Source of the DNA: Mytilus trossulus
Lineage: Eukaryota > Mollusca > Bivalvia > Mytilida > Mytilidae
DNA length: 64,000 bases
Reading direction: 5' to 3'
NCBI RefSeq assembly: GCF_036588685.1
Contig: NC_086381.1
Location: 50,963,431 to 51,027,430 of the forward strand
Under the pieces are notes generated by a model, which made no database searches, was not told where the DNA came from, and saw only the letters and a program-made list of their open reading frames with translations. The first letter of the stretch is position 1; the number at the start of each line of letters is the position of its first letter. Positions 35,401 through 44,299 of this stretch are shown here, piece after piece. A program made the position numbers and the translations under genes.

Positions 35401-37317
35401 ATTTCTACTGTTTCTCCTGTCTTGTAGTACACATCAAAAGGAGGCTGTATATAAATAGCTGGAGGTCTGTTTGGTACTAAAATTAAAGTGTGCATGCATG
35501 TATAGTAAAACTGGCAATTACAATCTTGACTTTACCAAATAGTGTTTTTTTTTTTTTTACAGAAATTGTTGTTCTTTGAAAGGACAAACTGGACAGAACC
35601 TGAGAGGCAAGGCCTTCAAAGTGAAACAATTAAGATTTTGCTGAAGTAATTGCAAAAAGTTCTTGATACAATTATAATTATTCCATGTTATTGTGTTGTC
35701 AACTTTCCATCTTCTCATTAACAATCAAACAACATCTCCTTATTTGCAGAAAGACATAATACATTTTACATGAAAACAAATATGTAACTAGAATGCTTTT
35801 TTTTTGTTTAAAAAATTAACATTTTCAGAGGATTATAAGAAATATTGGTAACAATGAATAACATAGATTTCCCATAGAAATAAAAACTGATAATTTCACC
35901 CTTTTGCGTTATGCAACAATAGACGTTGCCAAGCTGTCAATTACACAAACAATGTATTTTAGCTCGATTGTAGGAAAAAAAGTCACGGAAAAAATTCACA
36001 GGAAAAAAGGTCACAGGAAAAATAGTCTCACGAAAGAAGTCACAATATATATTTTGTATGAAGTAGTCACATAGTTTTCCTTTTATTTGAGTCAAAATAA
36101 GAAAAAGTCACAATTATTAAAAATATATGTTATACATGTATAATCTTGATTTTTTAAGATGAGAATCCTTAGATTGATCGAGTGTTATACAAACAACTCA
36201 TTGCCATTAGTAATAGTATGGTTATTTACAACAATTATTGATAGGGACTGTTGATATCGTTAAGTGGCTTCTTGTGGCACATTTCCCTTTTTAAAGACTT
36301 TTCACTACGGTAACTTGTATTGGTAGGAAGCCATACCAATGAAAAACAGTTGCTCATTATTAAATAAAAGGAAACAATAAGCTTTCCCTGTTTATTAAAA
36401 GTCAGTTTTGAATAAAAAGAACATATTCTTTTACACTATTATTAGTTGATATATATTATGTCAGATATAATAAAATAAAATTTACCACTTAAGATTATTA
36501 ATCTGATACAAGAATATAATGATTTTTTCTATGCATTCAAAAAGTTAAGTTATCTATTGCATACATGCAAATAGTGAATTTTTCATGTGCATTCCAACAT
36601 ACTTTTGATAAATAATTATACTAAAATATATATTGTGACTTTTTTTCCTGTGACTTTTTTTCCTGTGACTTTTTTTCTTGTGACTTTTTTTCCTGTGACT
36701 TTTTTTCCTAAGGATTTTGTGACTTTTTTTCCTAAGGATTTTGTGACTTTTCTTCCAGTGACTTTTTTTCCTGTGACTTTTTTTTTCGTTTACCGTTAGA
36801 TCAAACAAATTGCAAATGCGTAGAAAAAGTTATATATTTCCTTACATTTTCGACCTTAATTTCATAAAAAAAAGCCATTTGCCAATGTAATTAAAAGAAC
36901 AACTAATCAAAGAATTCAATTATAGAAAAATATTCCACTCAAGAACAACAATTAACACTGATAATTAACGCATGGGCTACATGCATTTCGTGAATTAATG
37001 TGTTGTTTGGTCACACTTGAATATTTTCCTCTATTTGAATTCTTTGATTAGTTAATCTATATTTCTACATGTATATATGTATACAACTCATCTAAACATC
37101 AGCCCAACAATAATGGATCTTTAAATTTGCTTTTGCAAATTTTTTTTTCTTTCCTTGCCGGGATTCGAACTCATGCTACTGAGATATCTTGACACCAAAT
37201 CGCCTAGACTGTTTCCCACACGATAGAGCACCATTATATATACATTCATATATGCTCACCAGTAGAAACATTTACAATGATTGTAGCCAAAATCAGACAG
37301 ATCAGCTGTAACTTCAT
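20167..37317 (-). CDS. Nrg: Neuroglian/L1CAM-type Ig cell adhesion molecule, 5' part
   Basis: Eleven exons: 37260-37317, 33261-33369, 32311-32687, 31581-31715, 30030-30132, 27368-27555, 26850-26987, 25741-25899, 22477-22658, 21127-21217, 20167-20461. Every junction is GT..AG and phase-compatible; about 612 codons. Exon 1 is a signal peptide (MKLQLICLILATIIVNVST). Six Ig domains follow with paired cysteines, e.g. VEMQCVAD/GIFQCNAINEHG (Ig1), LRIKCIYGG/GQYICFTTS (Ig3), ATFYCNASG/VIQCNASNTYG (Ig4). Phrases such as CIYGGNPTP, KPYWAE, ASNTYGYVYADFYLNVL and ITGGRYQIQTNGDL match the neuroglian/NrCAM/L1CAM family closely. Members are membrane adhesion proteins with six Ig and about five fibronectin-III domains, a membrane span and an ankyrin-binding tail. 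None of those later parts was found in the 20 kb downstream. Exon 11 is frameshifted, and exons 2-3 are duplicated. Confidence 0.85.
20600..20950. repeat. Two tandem copies of a ~170-bp repeat in the intron
   Basis: Copies at about 20637-20770 and 20808-20940 share aagggcataactct-like, caccattata, tattgctgatat and ctggtaagaattgtac blocks. Diverged mussel repeat. Confidence 0.7.
21127..21217 (-). CDS. Nrg: Exon 10: second half of Ig5
   Basis: Encodes NIVLSDAGNFTCVAENAEG, then SATDWGILIVR. Phase 0 in, phase 1 out (gtaagt). It holds the D-x-G-x-F-x-C motif of Ig5. Its first 27 nt and its acceptor are the seed of the 71-bp array just upstream. Confidence 0.85.
21191..22085. repeat. 71-bp tandem array seeded by the exon 10 acceptor
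   Basis: About 12 units at an exact 71-bp step (21191, 21262, 21333, 21404 ...). Each unit contains, on the minus strand, the exon 10 splice acceptor region (taatgtattacag or a variant) plus the first ~27 nt of the exon and a stretch of intron. The units nearest the exon are most like it; further ones carry gtaatac to gttaaaaat changes that destroy the ttacag. Confidence 0.92.
22086..22476. other. Intron sequence
   Basis: AT-rich intron between exons 9 and 10 with a 'tccaaggaatta / tggtttt' repeat scrap; nothing coding. Confidence 0.4.
22477..22658 (-). CDS. Nrg: Exon 9: first half of Ig5
   Basis: Encodes EKPQFIVRPVKELKVAETTN, VYLSCQTSGKPDPIVTWYKG and GGRYQIQTNGDLFIS. Phase 1 in, phase 0 out; acceptor atttttcag, donor gtaaat. 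First Ig5 cysteine and following Trp are present. Confidence 0.88.
22766..23010. repeat. Dispersed repeat, second copy at 26339-26555
   Basis: Both copies share tgttcagtggac, cttcaacttc, aaaactacct, gacagacgga-like and aaacataatgccc in the same order. Intronic, non-coding. Confidence 0.8.
23268..25195. mobile_element. Element of three 500-bp tandem units with GCTCACCTG inverted ends
   Basis: Begins with the hairpin ggctctcaagagcc and gctcacctg, and ends with tggccttttaggcca and caggtgagc. Inside, landmarks such as atcttactttgctgatcatt recur at 23661, 24161 and 24661 (exact 500-bp step). A (GAC)n run with GTCGAC interruptions lies at 25070-25140. Typical abundant bivalve repeat, here in the intron between exons 8 and 9. 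Confidence 0.8.
25196..25740. other. Intron sequence
   Basis: No repeat or exon recognised. Confidence 0.4.
25741..25899 (-). CDS. Nrg: Exon 8: second half of Ig4
   Basis: Encodes DSQHPTVKSSRFLKPDDHN, ITIINLEKADVMVIQCNASN and TYGYVYADFYLNVL. Phase 1 at both ends; acceptor tttttttacag, donor gtaagt. The usual Tyr two before Cys is Ile here, as is tolerated in Ig4 of this family. Confidence 0.88.
25900..26338. other. Intron sequence
   Basis: No repeat or exon recognised between exon 8 and the repeat at 26339. Confidence 0.4.
26339..26555. repeat. Dispersed repeat, second copy
   Basis: Same block order as 22766-23010, about 80% alike by eye. Confidence 0.8.
26850..26987 (-). CDS. Nrg: Exon 7: first half of Ig4
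   Basis: Encodes KPYWAEGGESKDIETSIGAS, ATFYCNASGDPQPALEWYIN and GVRLK. Phase 1 at both ends; acceptor tttatttatag. The PYW opening is a hallmark of Ig4 in L1-family proteins. Confidence 0.9.
27368..27555 (-). CDS. Nrg: Exon 6: second half of Ig3
   Basis: Encodes PTPEVHWESTTGRIPDNRRT, QELLISQLRNEDRGQYICF and SSSGQREQRNINIILK. Phase 2 in, phase 1 out (gtgagt). The Ig tryptophan and D-R-G-Q-Y-x-C motif are in place. Confidence 0.9.
27661..28434. mobile_element. Non-autonomous piggyBac-like element (TTAA sites)
   Basis: Flanked by TTAA on both sides (27657-27660, 28435-28438). Ends are CCCTTGTCC... and ...GGTAAGGG, i.e. CCCTT inverted termini as in piggyBac-type elements. No transposase frame; 774 bp. 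It sits only about 100 nt upstream of the exon 6 acceptor. Confidence 0.7.
28435..30029. other. Long intron 5 sequence with G15 run
   Basis: Contains an uninterrupted run of 15 G at 28636-28650. The frames at 28900-29139 and 29509-29767 lack splice sites in phase and Ig or other domain features, so no exon is called. Confidence 0.5.
30030..30132 (-). CDS. Nrg: Exon 5: first half of Ig3
   Basis: Encodes TDDTVPPHLLWATPSEIFGL, then LGESLRIKCIYGG. Phase 1 in, phase 2 out (gtaagt). Its acceptor and first 24 nt are repeated four more times upstream at about 81-bp spacing. Confidence 0.88.
30109..30475. repeat. ~81-bp tandem array seeded by the exon 5 acceptor
   Basis: Five copies starting gaggaggaacagtatcgtct at 30109, 30190, 30270, 30352 and 30434. 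On the minus strand each carries acceptor attgtaattacag (the outermost is altered) followed by the first 24 nt of exon 5 and then intron. Only the 30109 copy continues into the exon. Confidence 0.92.
30823..31212. repeat. Long palindrome of two head-to-head SINE copies
   Basis: Arms of about 180 bp meet at ctgtgatatcacag (about 31007-31020). Each arm holds the B-box half of a tRNA-like head (ggttcgaatccc), the aatttgcgaaagcaaattta body and the gatgatggtgatacatgg tail, in opposite orientations. The 5' tRNA half is missing from both. Confidence 0.85.
31396..31565 (+). mobile_element. tRNA-derived SINE, full head
   Basis: A-box-like tggtctagcggg (31411) and B box ggttcgaatcc (31470) at pol III promoter spacing, then the family body (aatttgcgaaagcaaattta, gttgggttgatgtttagac) and a (TA)n end. 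It ends about 15 nt from the exon 4 donor. Not a functional tRNA: there is no plausible acceptor stem. Confidence 0.75.
31581..31715 (-). CDS. Nrg: Exon 4: second half of Ig2
   Basis: Encodes GNLYITAVQQSDYQNGRSYV then CMAINYFMRQNTSAPGIVIQ. Phase 1 at both ends; acceptor atttgcag, donor gtatgt. A SINE lies about 15 nt beyond the donor. Confidence 0.88.
31973..32262. mobile_element. Short repeat with ctcgctaagg / ccttagtgag ends
   Basis: Inverted ends plus internal gtgagtccagggactcgtc and gagtccaggactcatggact blocks; a compact MITE-like bivalve repeat in intron 3. Confidence 0.65.
32311..32687 (-). CDS. Nrg: Exon 3: end of Ig1 and first half of Ig2
   Basis: A 377-nt exon, phase 2 in and phase 1 out. 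Encodes YRWTRNKVEFNPSGNNDR, GIFQCNAINEHGTSTTINVN, then the Ig2 opening GHSVKLHCIPPTSIPK and AEIRWVLKD. This is the complete copy; a truncated copy is at 34552-34794. Confidence 0.9.
33261..33369 (-). CDS. Nrg: Exon 2: first half of Ig1
   Basis: Encodes PNRPPAIYIQPPFDVYYKTG then ETVEMQCVADGVPNP. Phase 1 in, phase 2 out (gtaaat). An apparently identical exon lies at 35368-35476. Confidence 0.88.
33868..34549. repeat. Segment bounded by inverted gtcacaatatata / aaaaaaagtcac repeats
   Basis: Left edge has aggaaaaaaagtcac units, right edge ttttttttcctgtgac units, with gtcacaatatatatttt and its complement further in. Second copy at 35975-36656. It looks like an element with short VNTR arms. Confidence 0.65.
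34552..34794 (-). pseudogene. Nrg: Truncated duplicate of exon 3
   Basis: Same as exon 3 from its acceptor to GHSV, then it runs into the minisatellite and reads TGKKVTIYILV and stop. It lacks the Ig2 cysteine and any donor, so inclusion would end the protein after Ig1; it must be skipped if transcribed. Confidence 0.85.
35368..35476 (-). CDS. Nrg: Duplicate exon 2 (Ig1 first half)
   Basis: Intact acceptor, donor and phase, same coding sequence as 33261-33369. Either copy can join exon 1 to exon 3 and give the same protein. If both were included the phases would not match (phase 2 out, phase 1 in). Confidence 0.7.
36640..36795. repeat. 15-bp minisatellite tgtgactttttttcc
   Basis: About nine units, two with a ctaaggatttt insertion. 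On the minus strand it translates as repeated KKSH, which explains the frame at 36554-36808. Confidence 0.92.
37079..37240 (-). mobile_element. SINE of the same family, reverse orientation
   Basis: Carries gggattcgaactcatgcta (B-box complement), tttgcttttgcaaat and caactcatctaaacatcag. It lies within about 15 nt of the exon 1 donor. Confidence 0.75.
37260..37317 (-). CDS. Nrg: Exon 1: signal peptide
   Basis: ATG at 37317 gives a 19-residue hydrophobic leader ending VNVST, then donor gtgagc in phase 1, matching exon 2. An acceptor-like ttttgtag sits 10 nt before the ATG, so a separate 5' UTR exon is possible. Confidence 0.75.
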
Positions 37318-37890
37318 GATTGCTATCTACAAAACAATCAAATTATTGTTAACATGGTGTGCTCTCTCTCTATGCAAAATACAAACAGTATCACTATTAA
37401 CATAAACGTTGAAATAGCTCCTAACTTTTAATTTAAATAGTTTACTTTTACAATTGTGACTTGGATGGAGAATTGTCTCTTTGGCACTTATACCACATCA
37501 TCTTATATCTAATAGACTATTGAATATTTGTTGTGCATGTTTTTACCAGTTGAGCATTTTACAGATTGGTTGGATGCTGTTTAAACTTCCCTGAAATACC
37601 ATGCACCTTATTTGCTGATTATTTAGCGTGCAAATTGATTAGTGATAGTTTTTCCTTTCTTTGCTTCTAATTTTCTCATGATTAAACAACAGCTTTAATA
37701 ATGGCTTCATTGTTTTTTATTTCAGTTTTTGAACTACATGAATATCGTTAAAACAACAAACAGTCCTAGAATGTTGAGAAAACGTCAAACAATAAAATTA
37801 TTGGATGAATTGAATTTAAATGGGTGCTGATTTTACCAGTTGCTGGTTAAACTTTTTCCATGAAATTTAAGATTTGACTTGTACCCCAAT
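37318..37890. other. 5' flank of the adhesion gene
   Basis: Possible upstream UTR exon not defined; no clear TATA box in a convincing position. A mussel-repeat scrap (gacttggatggagaattgtc, ggcacttataccacatc) lies at about 37460-37510. Confidence 0.4.
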
Positions 37891-40480
37891 CAGGCATGGG
37901 GTAATCGTAATCAGCTGTAATCGATTACATTTTGCAGTGTAATCATATGTAATCAGTAATCATGCCATTTCTGATTACAAGTAATCATAATGTAATCGAT
38001 TACATTACAAAAAACAGGCGTAATCATGATTACTTTTAGATTACTTTAAGATTACATTCATATGATTACTTGCTGATTACAAATCTTGTACAGTACACAC
38101 AGAGAGGATGTAATCTCATACTCCCTACACTGTGTAAAAACTTGGTTTCACACCAGGAAACTCCAGCAACTTTCTCCAAATTTTGGGAGGAAATTGGGAG
38201 AAACTTGGAGTAATTCCTCCCTAAAACTCCTAAATTGTTTATAACCTTGGTGTGGTTTCTCCCAACACCATAATTTTTATTGCTATGTTTACCTTTGAAG
38301 TGTGCCAGAAGTTGATGACTACAATAAACATTTCTTGTGTTTCCTGTCATTAAATGACAATCACAAAAATGATGAAAAGTGTGAGATTTGTTAAATTTAT
38401 TCAGAGATATATTATAATCTGATTTTATTAAAGAATCCTGCACAACTTATTTAAAAATATTTATTAAAAAGATATTCAGCATTTGTTCTGACAGTGTTGG
38501 TTTTTCATACCTAAAGAACATAATTAAAAAAAAACAAAAACCATCTGTAAGTGGAGTATAATTAATAGAAAATAAAGGCATATATTTTAATTGAATTTAT
38601 TAATTATTTTTTTTTATATAAAATATAATATGTATGAAATTTATCTACATTATTTTATTTTATTCATTTATTTTTGTTTCATTACTTTTATTTTTTAAAC
38701 CATGTATATATTAATATCCATATGTTTAAAATGATTTAAAACTTCTTGTAAATATCAAGTTGCCATTCTAAATTATGAGATTTTGAAAGAATGTAAATAA
38801 TTTTCCAATCTAAAAATACTTTTTGTATATAATTTTTTGAAATCATTTCATTAATTTATTTTATAGCTTTCAGAAATAAAACTAAATAGGAAATGGTTGA
38901 AATAGGAAGAAGTGAGAGAATAGTTGACATGTAATTATATGTCACTGTCAGACCATGTAGTCATGCTTTGCTGATTTTTAGTACTTTTACCTGCAATCAA
39001 CAGGTCATAAAACCCTCCCATATGGGAGTAATTACTTGGTGTTTTTTGGGAGGGAAAATCTGTGTTGGGAGTATGTGATTACATCCTCTCTGTGTGTACT
39101 GTATATATATGAAAATAGTTTTTGATAGACAATATGAAAATAAGAAAATGTAAAGCTTGAATGAAAAATCATGAAACTGGTATTCACAATGATGGGACCT
39201 TGTTTAATGTGATAAATTGTATCATCTATTATAACAAATTTGTATAACCATGTGTTTTATTTTGTTAACAGTTTACTACAGGAAATTGCCTCTCCAATAT
39301 TTTGTTGTGATATTGAGCTCTTATGATACAAGAATATGCCTTGAAAGCATTTTTTTCCTTGATTGACAACTTCTGATATTAACTCCAATTTCATATAAGT
39401 TTAACCAATATTTTTACATAACTACATTGAAATTCAAATGCAGAAAACATTTAGTTCCAATTTTGCTTTGATGGTCGACATAAATATATGAGCTCACTTA
39501 ATTCAAAGTGGAAGTTAAAACCAGATTTCATTTATTGACAAATTGAATAAATTTTGTTTTCCATAAATTCGTGTATAATATGTGCTTTCTAATTTTTATT
39601 CTTTATTAACTTTGAGCCTTACGGCTCATCCGTACAAACAAGTACATGTACAGTGTATACATATGGCATAATATTACAAACAATATGCATAGTAAATAAC
39701 AGGTGACATCAGAAGTTTCATTAGTACAAAATATATTTTATTAAAATAAACTGTTTCTTAATTTAAAGAGAAATGTATATACTTTCCTAAGTTACAAAGC
39801 TCTTTTGTGTTTTCACTTGACAATAATTATTAATTAGATCAAGTATTACAAAAATTTCAAACAAAATAATGACAATCGATCACTTTTAACTTTATTGTAT
39901 TGTTATTAAGACAATAAAACTTTTTAAATACCCAAGCTCACCTATTGTTTGTTAAAAAAATGAAAGTGGTGATTAACACCTGTAAAAACATTAATGGATG
40001 TGTCAATTATGTCCCATTAACAGACAATAAAACTATACTTAATTAATTTTTCCTTATTTGTTCAGGTTTTTTGTTAATTAGGCAGTTGGTTAAAATTTGT
40101 AGAAAAAAATAAAGTTATATCTTTTACATAGACATGCACTTGACTGTAATAGCTATTTTATCAAATTACACAAGTTACACTGTACTTGTCTATAAATTCT
40201 TTTAATTAAAATGAATAATTTAAGGCTTTTAAAAAAAATCACCAAAATTAGCTTTTTTGTGAGGATAAAAAATTATAAAAAAAACTTTGATATTGCAATA
40301 TACAATGTAGGCCTAATCATAAGTAATCTAAAGTAATCATGATTACTTTAAAGAAAAGTAATCTAATGTAATTGATTACATATGAAAAAGGGTGTTACTG
40401 TAATGTAATCGATTACATTTTATTAGCAAAGTAATTGTAATTTAATCGATTACATTTTAAAGTAATCGACCCCATCCCTG
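37891..40480. mobile_element. hAT-type non-autonomous transposon, 8-bp TSD
   Basis: Flanked by ACCCCAAT at 37883-37890 and 40481-40488. Ends CAGGCATGGGGTAATCG and CGACCCCATCCCTG are inverted repeats. Sub-terminal regions are full of taatcgattac repeats (37905-38080, 40315-40470). 2590 bp, no transposase recognised. It contains a nested TA-flanked element. Confidence 0.85.
38091..39101. mobile_element. TA-flanked MITE nested in the hAT element
   Basis: Inverted ends CAGTACACACAGAGAGGATG with TA on each side (38089-38090, 39102-39103), as in Tc1/mariner-type elements. 1011 bp. The minus-strand 125-codon frame lies across its left end and is spurious. Confidence 0.8.
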
Positions 40481-40511
40481 ACCCCAATATAAATGTTCCT
40501 ACACTACTTAA

Positions 40512-40857
40512 GGTTCATTACATGTATAACAAATGGACCAATTTGGCCGGATTTTCACCTCAAAAACTACTGTGTACAGACTTACCTGTGCAGTTTGGAA
40601 AGTTTAAGTCCTGGCATCCACTAGATATATAAAAGTTAAATGCATTTTGTGTTTCAGAGAGCTAGAATCTTTTTTTTTATTTTGATGGGCATCGTTTTCC
40701 TCTCTGCAGAAGGTGTAAGTCTATCATGTCTTTTGTCTATATATATATCTAGTGGATGCTAGGCCTTAAAACTTTCCAAATTGCAAAGGTAAGTTTGTAC
40801 ACAGAGTAATTTCGAGGTGAAAATACGGCCATGTTTGTCTATTTGTTATGATGAACC
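40512..40857. mobile_element. Foldback MITE with TTAA flanks
   Basis: GGTTCAT... and ...ATGAACC ends with TTAA on both sides (40508-40511, 40858-40861). Arms are about 130 bp long and diverged (gattttcacctc, aacttacct, ccactagatatata and their complements), with a loop of about 90 bp. Confidence 0.75.
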
Positions 40858-41756
40858 TTAAGAATAATAGAAAGAAATTAAATAAACGATATATAGTTAT
40901 ACCTTGTTTTCCCCGTATTTCAGAAATTATAAGCATTTTGCAATCATCAGTTGATCCGAAATAAAATAAGGAATAATGCATTTGCAAAAAAGAAGTTGAT
41001 TGATCTCGACCTTACAATGACAAAAATATAATGAATAAATGCATATTTTGCAAGAATATCACAAAATATTTAATGACCACCTATTGGTCATATCGTTAAA
41101 ACTTGCAATTTGAAGCATAATAAGGGAACAACCAAAGAAACAATAACTCGATAAAAAGTAATTAACCTACTATAATTTTCAAAATTCGAATATTTTACCA
41201 TGTTTACAGAAAGGTAAATACCGGAAGTGAACACCAATTAGTTTTTCTTTAATTCTTGTGGAAATACATAGCAAATCAAACGGATTTATTGTTTGTCCCT
41301 GCCTTGGTTTTGTGGCAGTTCCAACTTATCAAAATTATGTCAAAATCAAACATACAGAACGTTTGCAAGCGCATGTTTCTCACCTGTAAACACCTGAGCT
41401 TCAGGTCGCCATTTCTGTAATTAGGTCATCAATTTGTCATCTGCCGTTCAGAAGTTGATATTGACTAGAGTCTAGAAGTCTTCCGAATTAATCAATACCT
41501 CCCCTTGAATTATCGCCACTTTTAAGTTTTTAAAGGCAAATATTTAGGACATTTAGGAAAATGCACATTTCTTTATTTCAAGATGCTTACTCACTGAAAT
41601 AATTTAAAGTCTTGAAAACTAATGCTATATGGGCGTTTTTCAATAAAAAAACGTGACTTCTTGTCCCAGCAACTATTATAATAAAATGTGTTTCATCTTT
41701 ACAAGTAATTTTTTGTGCAGTCAGTACTGTCTGTACATTGAATTAGATTTAATAAA
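40858..41756. other. Spacer
   Basis: No gene or structured repeat recognised. Confidence 0.35.
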
Positions 41757-42075
41757 GGCAACAGTAGTATACCGCTGTTCAAAACTCATAAATCCATGGA
41801 CAAAAAACAAAATCGGGGAAACAAACTAAAAACGAGGGAAACGCATTAAATAAAAGAGGAGAACAACGACACAGCACCGAAACGCAAGACACACAGAAAC
41901 GGACCAAGCATCAGACAAAATACCACGAGAATAACAAATATAACATCAAAACCAAATACATGAATTTGGGATAGACAAGTATCGTGCCACGTCGTATCTT
42001 AATATCTCATAAATAAGAAAAAAACAAACGACACAACATTAAAATGCAACACACACAGAAACGAACAATAATATA
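41757..42075 (+). repeat. Mussel repeat ('agtataccgctgttcaaaac')
   Basis: Contains agtagtataccgctgttcaa, actcataaatccatggac, aacgcattaaat, ggagaacaacgacacagcac, atgaatttgggatagacaag. Recognised as an abundant mussel repeat, often transcribed. Confidence 0.75.
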
Positions 42076-42321
42076 ACAATGGCCATCTTCCTGATTTGGT
42101 ACAGGACATTTTTAAAGGGGAAACAAACATTTTTAAGCAAAGACACATACATTTTTTAGAGGGATTGTATTGATTCCTGAATGGTTCAAAATAACCAAAA
42201 TGGCATGTTAATAGACCTCCTGTTCAACATTCATACTCTAAAATATTGTAAAAAAAAGGTCGAAATAATTGTTATTTTTACTTAATATAAGTTCTTTAAT
42301 TATTCAAAAGTATGTGTAGAG

Positions 42322-42443
42322 CTAGTCCAAATAATTATTACGTCTGGCAAGGCTATTTTTTTTTCTGGGACGCCTTCCTCAGTGTACGTCCCAGAAAAAA
42401 AATTAAAATAGCCTTGCCAGACGTATGTAATTATTTGGACTAG
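42322..42443. repeat. Near-perfect hairpin, ~55-bp arms
   Basis: Arms from ctagtccaaataattatta through acgtctggcaaggctattt to tctgggacg, meeting their complement with a loop of about 14 nt (42372-42385). MITE-like. Confidence 0.9.
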
Positions 42444-44155
42444 TGTAGAGCCAACATATCTTAATTAACAGCTTTTGACAAAAGGATTTTTTAATTTTAG
42501 AAGGTGTGTCCCTGACATTCCTGACAAAATGTCCTCTACGAAAGGCGAAGTCATTAAATTTTGCTAAAAAACAGTTTTATAAAATCAATGTTTGCAAGAG
42601 CTATAAAAATAAGGGTCTTACAGACGTGATGCTTTTATACCGGCAGTTAAATTGTTGGCCACAAAAATTGAGCACATTAAATGGACCAGAGTGTTACCGT
42701 ACGTATTTGTGTTAATGTCCACTACGAAACGGGTAAAATCTACTTCAGTATCTGGTTTTCGAATTATGAAAAAAATATCAGTGTACAGCTTAGTACGCGC
42801 TTTGATGAATAGAATCTTTCTTGTTATTATTGCAATATAGGGATTGTGGGGAAAAAATAAAACATGTGAATATGTCCACTACGAAATGGTCACCTACGAA
42901 ACAAGTATGAGAGAAAAACGTTTCGTAGTGAAAACTACCACTACCATGCATGCAGTCGTTTTTTACTCTTTTTTCAATGATATTCGTGCAAAACAAATAA
43001 CAATTAGGGTTAGCATGGTCAGTTTCATTTAATTTTCAGTAGGTTTTTATCAACATAGAATAGACAATAGACAATAGTTATTAGCACAAACACATTTTTC
43101 ATCAAATGGTTATGGCATACAGGATTAAGACAATAAACTGACAATAGTTAAATTTATCATAATTATATAAGATTGACAGTGGTATTCACAGCGAGGGAAA
43201 AAAGACTATAAATATCGACAGTTAACACATTATTAATGTTTATGAACAAATAAAAAAAGAACACAAACAAAAATTAGGTTGCATATTAAAAGAAGTTATA
43301 CAGATGTTCTCAATAAGAAACAATCATTAATATACTTTATGGTGATTTTTATAATGACTGGTAGACTGCTATCTAAAAGTGCAGTCAAATGCTTCAGTGT
43401 TTTTTTTAATAAAAATTGAAATTAAGATTTTTATCAATATTTTGTATATAGGTATCCCTCAATGATGTATAGCATGGACAGATTGAGAAGAAATGGTATT
43501 CATCCTCAATTTCTTGTCTGTTACAGGATAATCAAATGCGTATACTTCTTTCGGTGTTGGAATATAACGCCCCCTTTCAATTGCTAGGGAATGGGCACTT
43601 AGTTTAAATTTACTGAAAACTGATCGGTCAGTTTTGAGTTTCCATATACATGTATCAATATATGGGGCCTTTTTCTAATTCATTTAGTATGACAAAAGAA
43701 ATTTAATTTTTCACATTTATTGATAGAACAATTTATAATTTGATAAGGCTGGTCACAGATTCTTTGTTGGATAGTATTTAAGTGATATTTTAAATTAATA
43801 GTATCAAAAGTGAGATGGCCATGCAAAACCTAATTTATTTAACCATTCTTTTACAATGCTAACCCATTTACTTGTTTTCTCTACATTTTTGGAAAGATTA
43901 GAACTTGTTCTAAATCTTTACTAAGGCACCGACCTCCCTAACAACATGACCGGTTAGCTACTGTTACTAAATGTATTCACACTGAAATATAGTTCCCTAT
44001 GGTTCTCATATATGTGCACATAATACACATATAACTGAACAAATGGGTATATTATTGCAGAAGTTCATTCAAGAATGTATGTCATTAAGGTGTGTTGATG
44101 TGCAGGCTTTCAAAAAAAAAAATGATTAGGTAATTGGGTATTGATACAAATGAAT
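42444..44155. other. Spacer with ctacgaaa motif cluster
   Basis: gtccactacgaaa-like motifs occur at about 42531, 42717 and 42872, with an inverted one at about 42918, suggesting a decayed repeat. No gene seen; the short frames at 42506-43032 overlap one another on both strands. Confidence 0.4.
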
Positions 44156-44299
44156 ACTCCCGGCGAGGGAAGAACCAAAAATTTGCGAAAGCAAATTTAT
44201 AGATGTAACATTGTTGGGTTGATGTTTAGACGAGTTGTATATACATTATGTACACAGCCATGTATCACCATCATTGATGGCGATCCGATGGATACATCT
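44156..44299 (+). repeat. SINE body and tail, split by a transposon
   Basis: Continues the SINE family from cccggcgagggaagaacc to gatggatacatct. The remainder (gttgtagggttgtcactga) resumes at 45784 after the inserted element. Confidence 0.85.

Larger units (their letters stand above)
32443..36656. repeat. 2107-bp direct tandem duplication of exon 2-3 region
   Basis: 32443-34549 and 34550-36656 match base for base at every place compared, including a T14 run (33438 / 35545) and all intron sequence. The offset is exactly 2107 (for example 32520 and 34627). The right junction lies in the tgtgactttttttcc minisatellite; the left lies inside exon 3 at tgacagaatgtcc. The duplicate exon 2 (35368-35476) is complete, but exon 3 is cut. 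Confidence 0.95.

Noticed and set aside
36554-36808. KKSH-repeat protein on the minus strand
   Set aside because: It is the 15-bp tgtgactttttttcc minisatellite in translation; no splice or start context.
38066-38443. 125-codon minus-strand ORF
   Set aside because: It lies across the left terminus of a TA-flanked MITE and shows no protein-like features.
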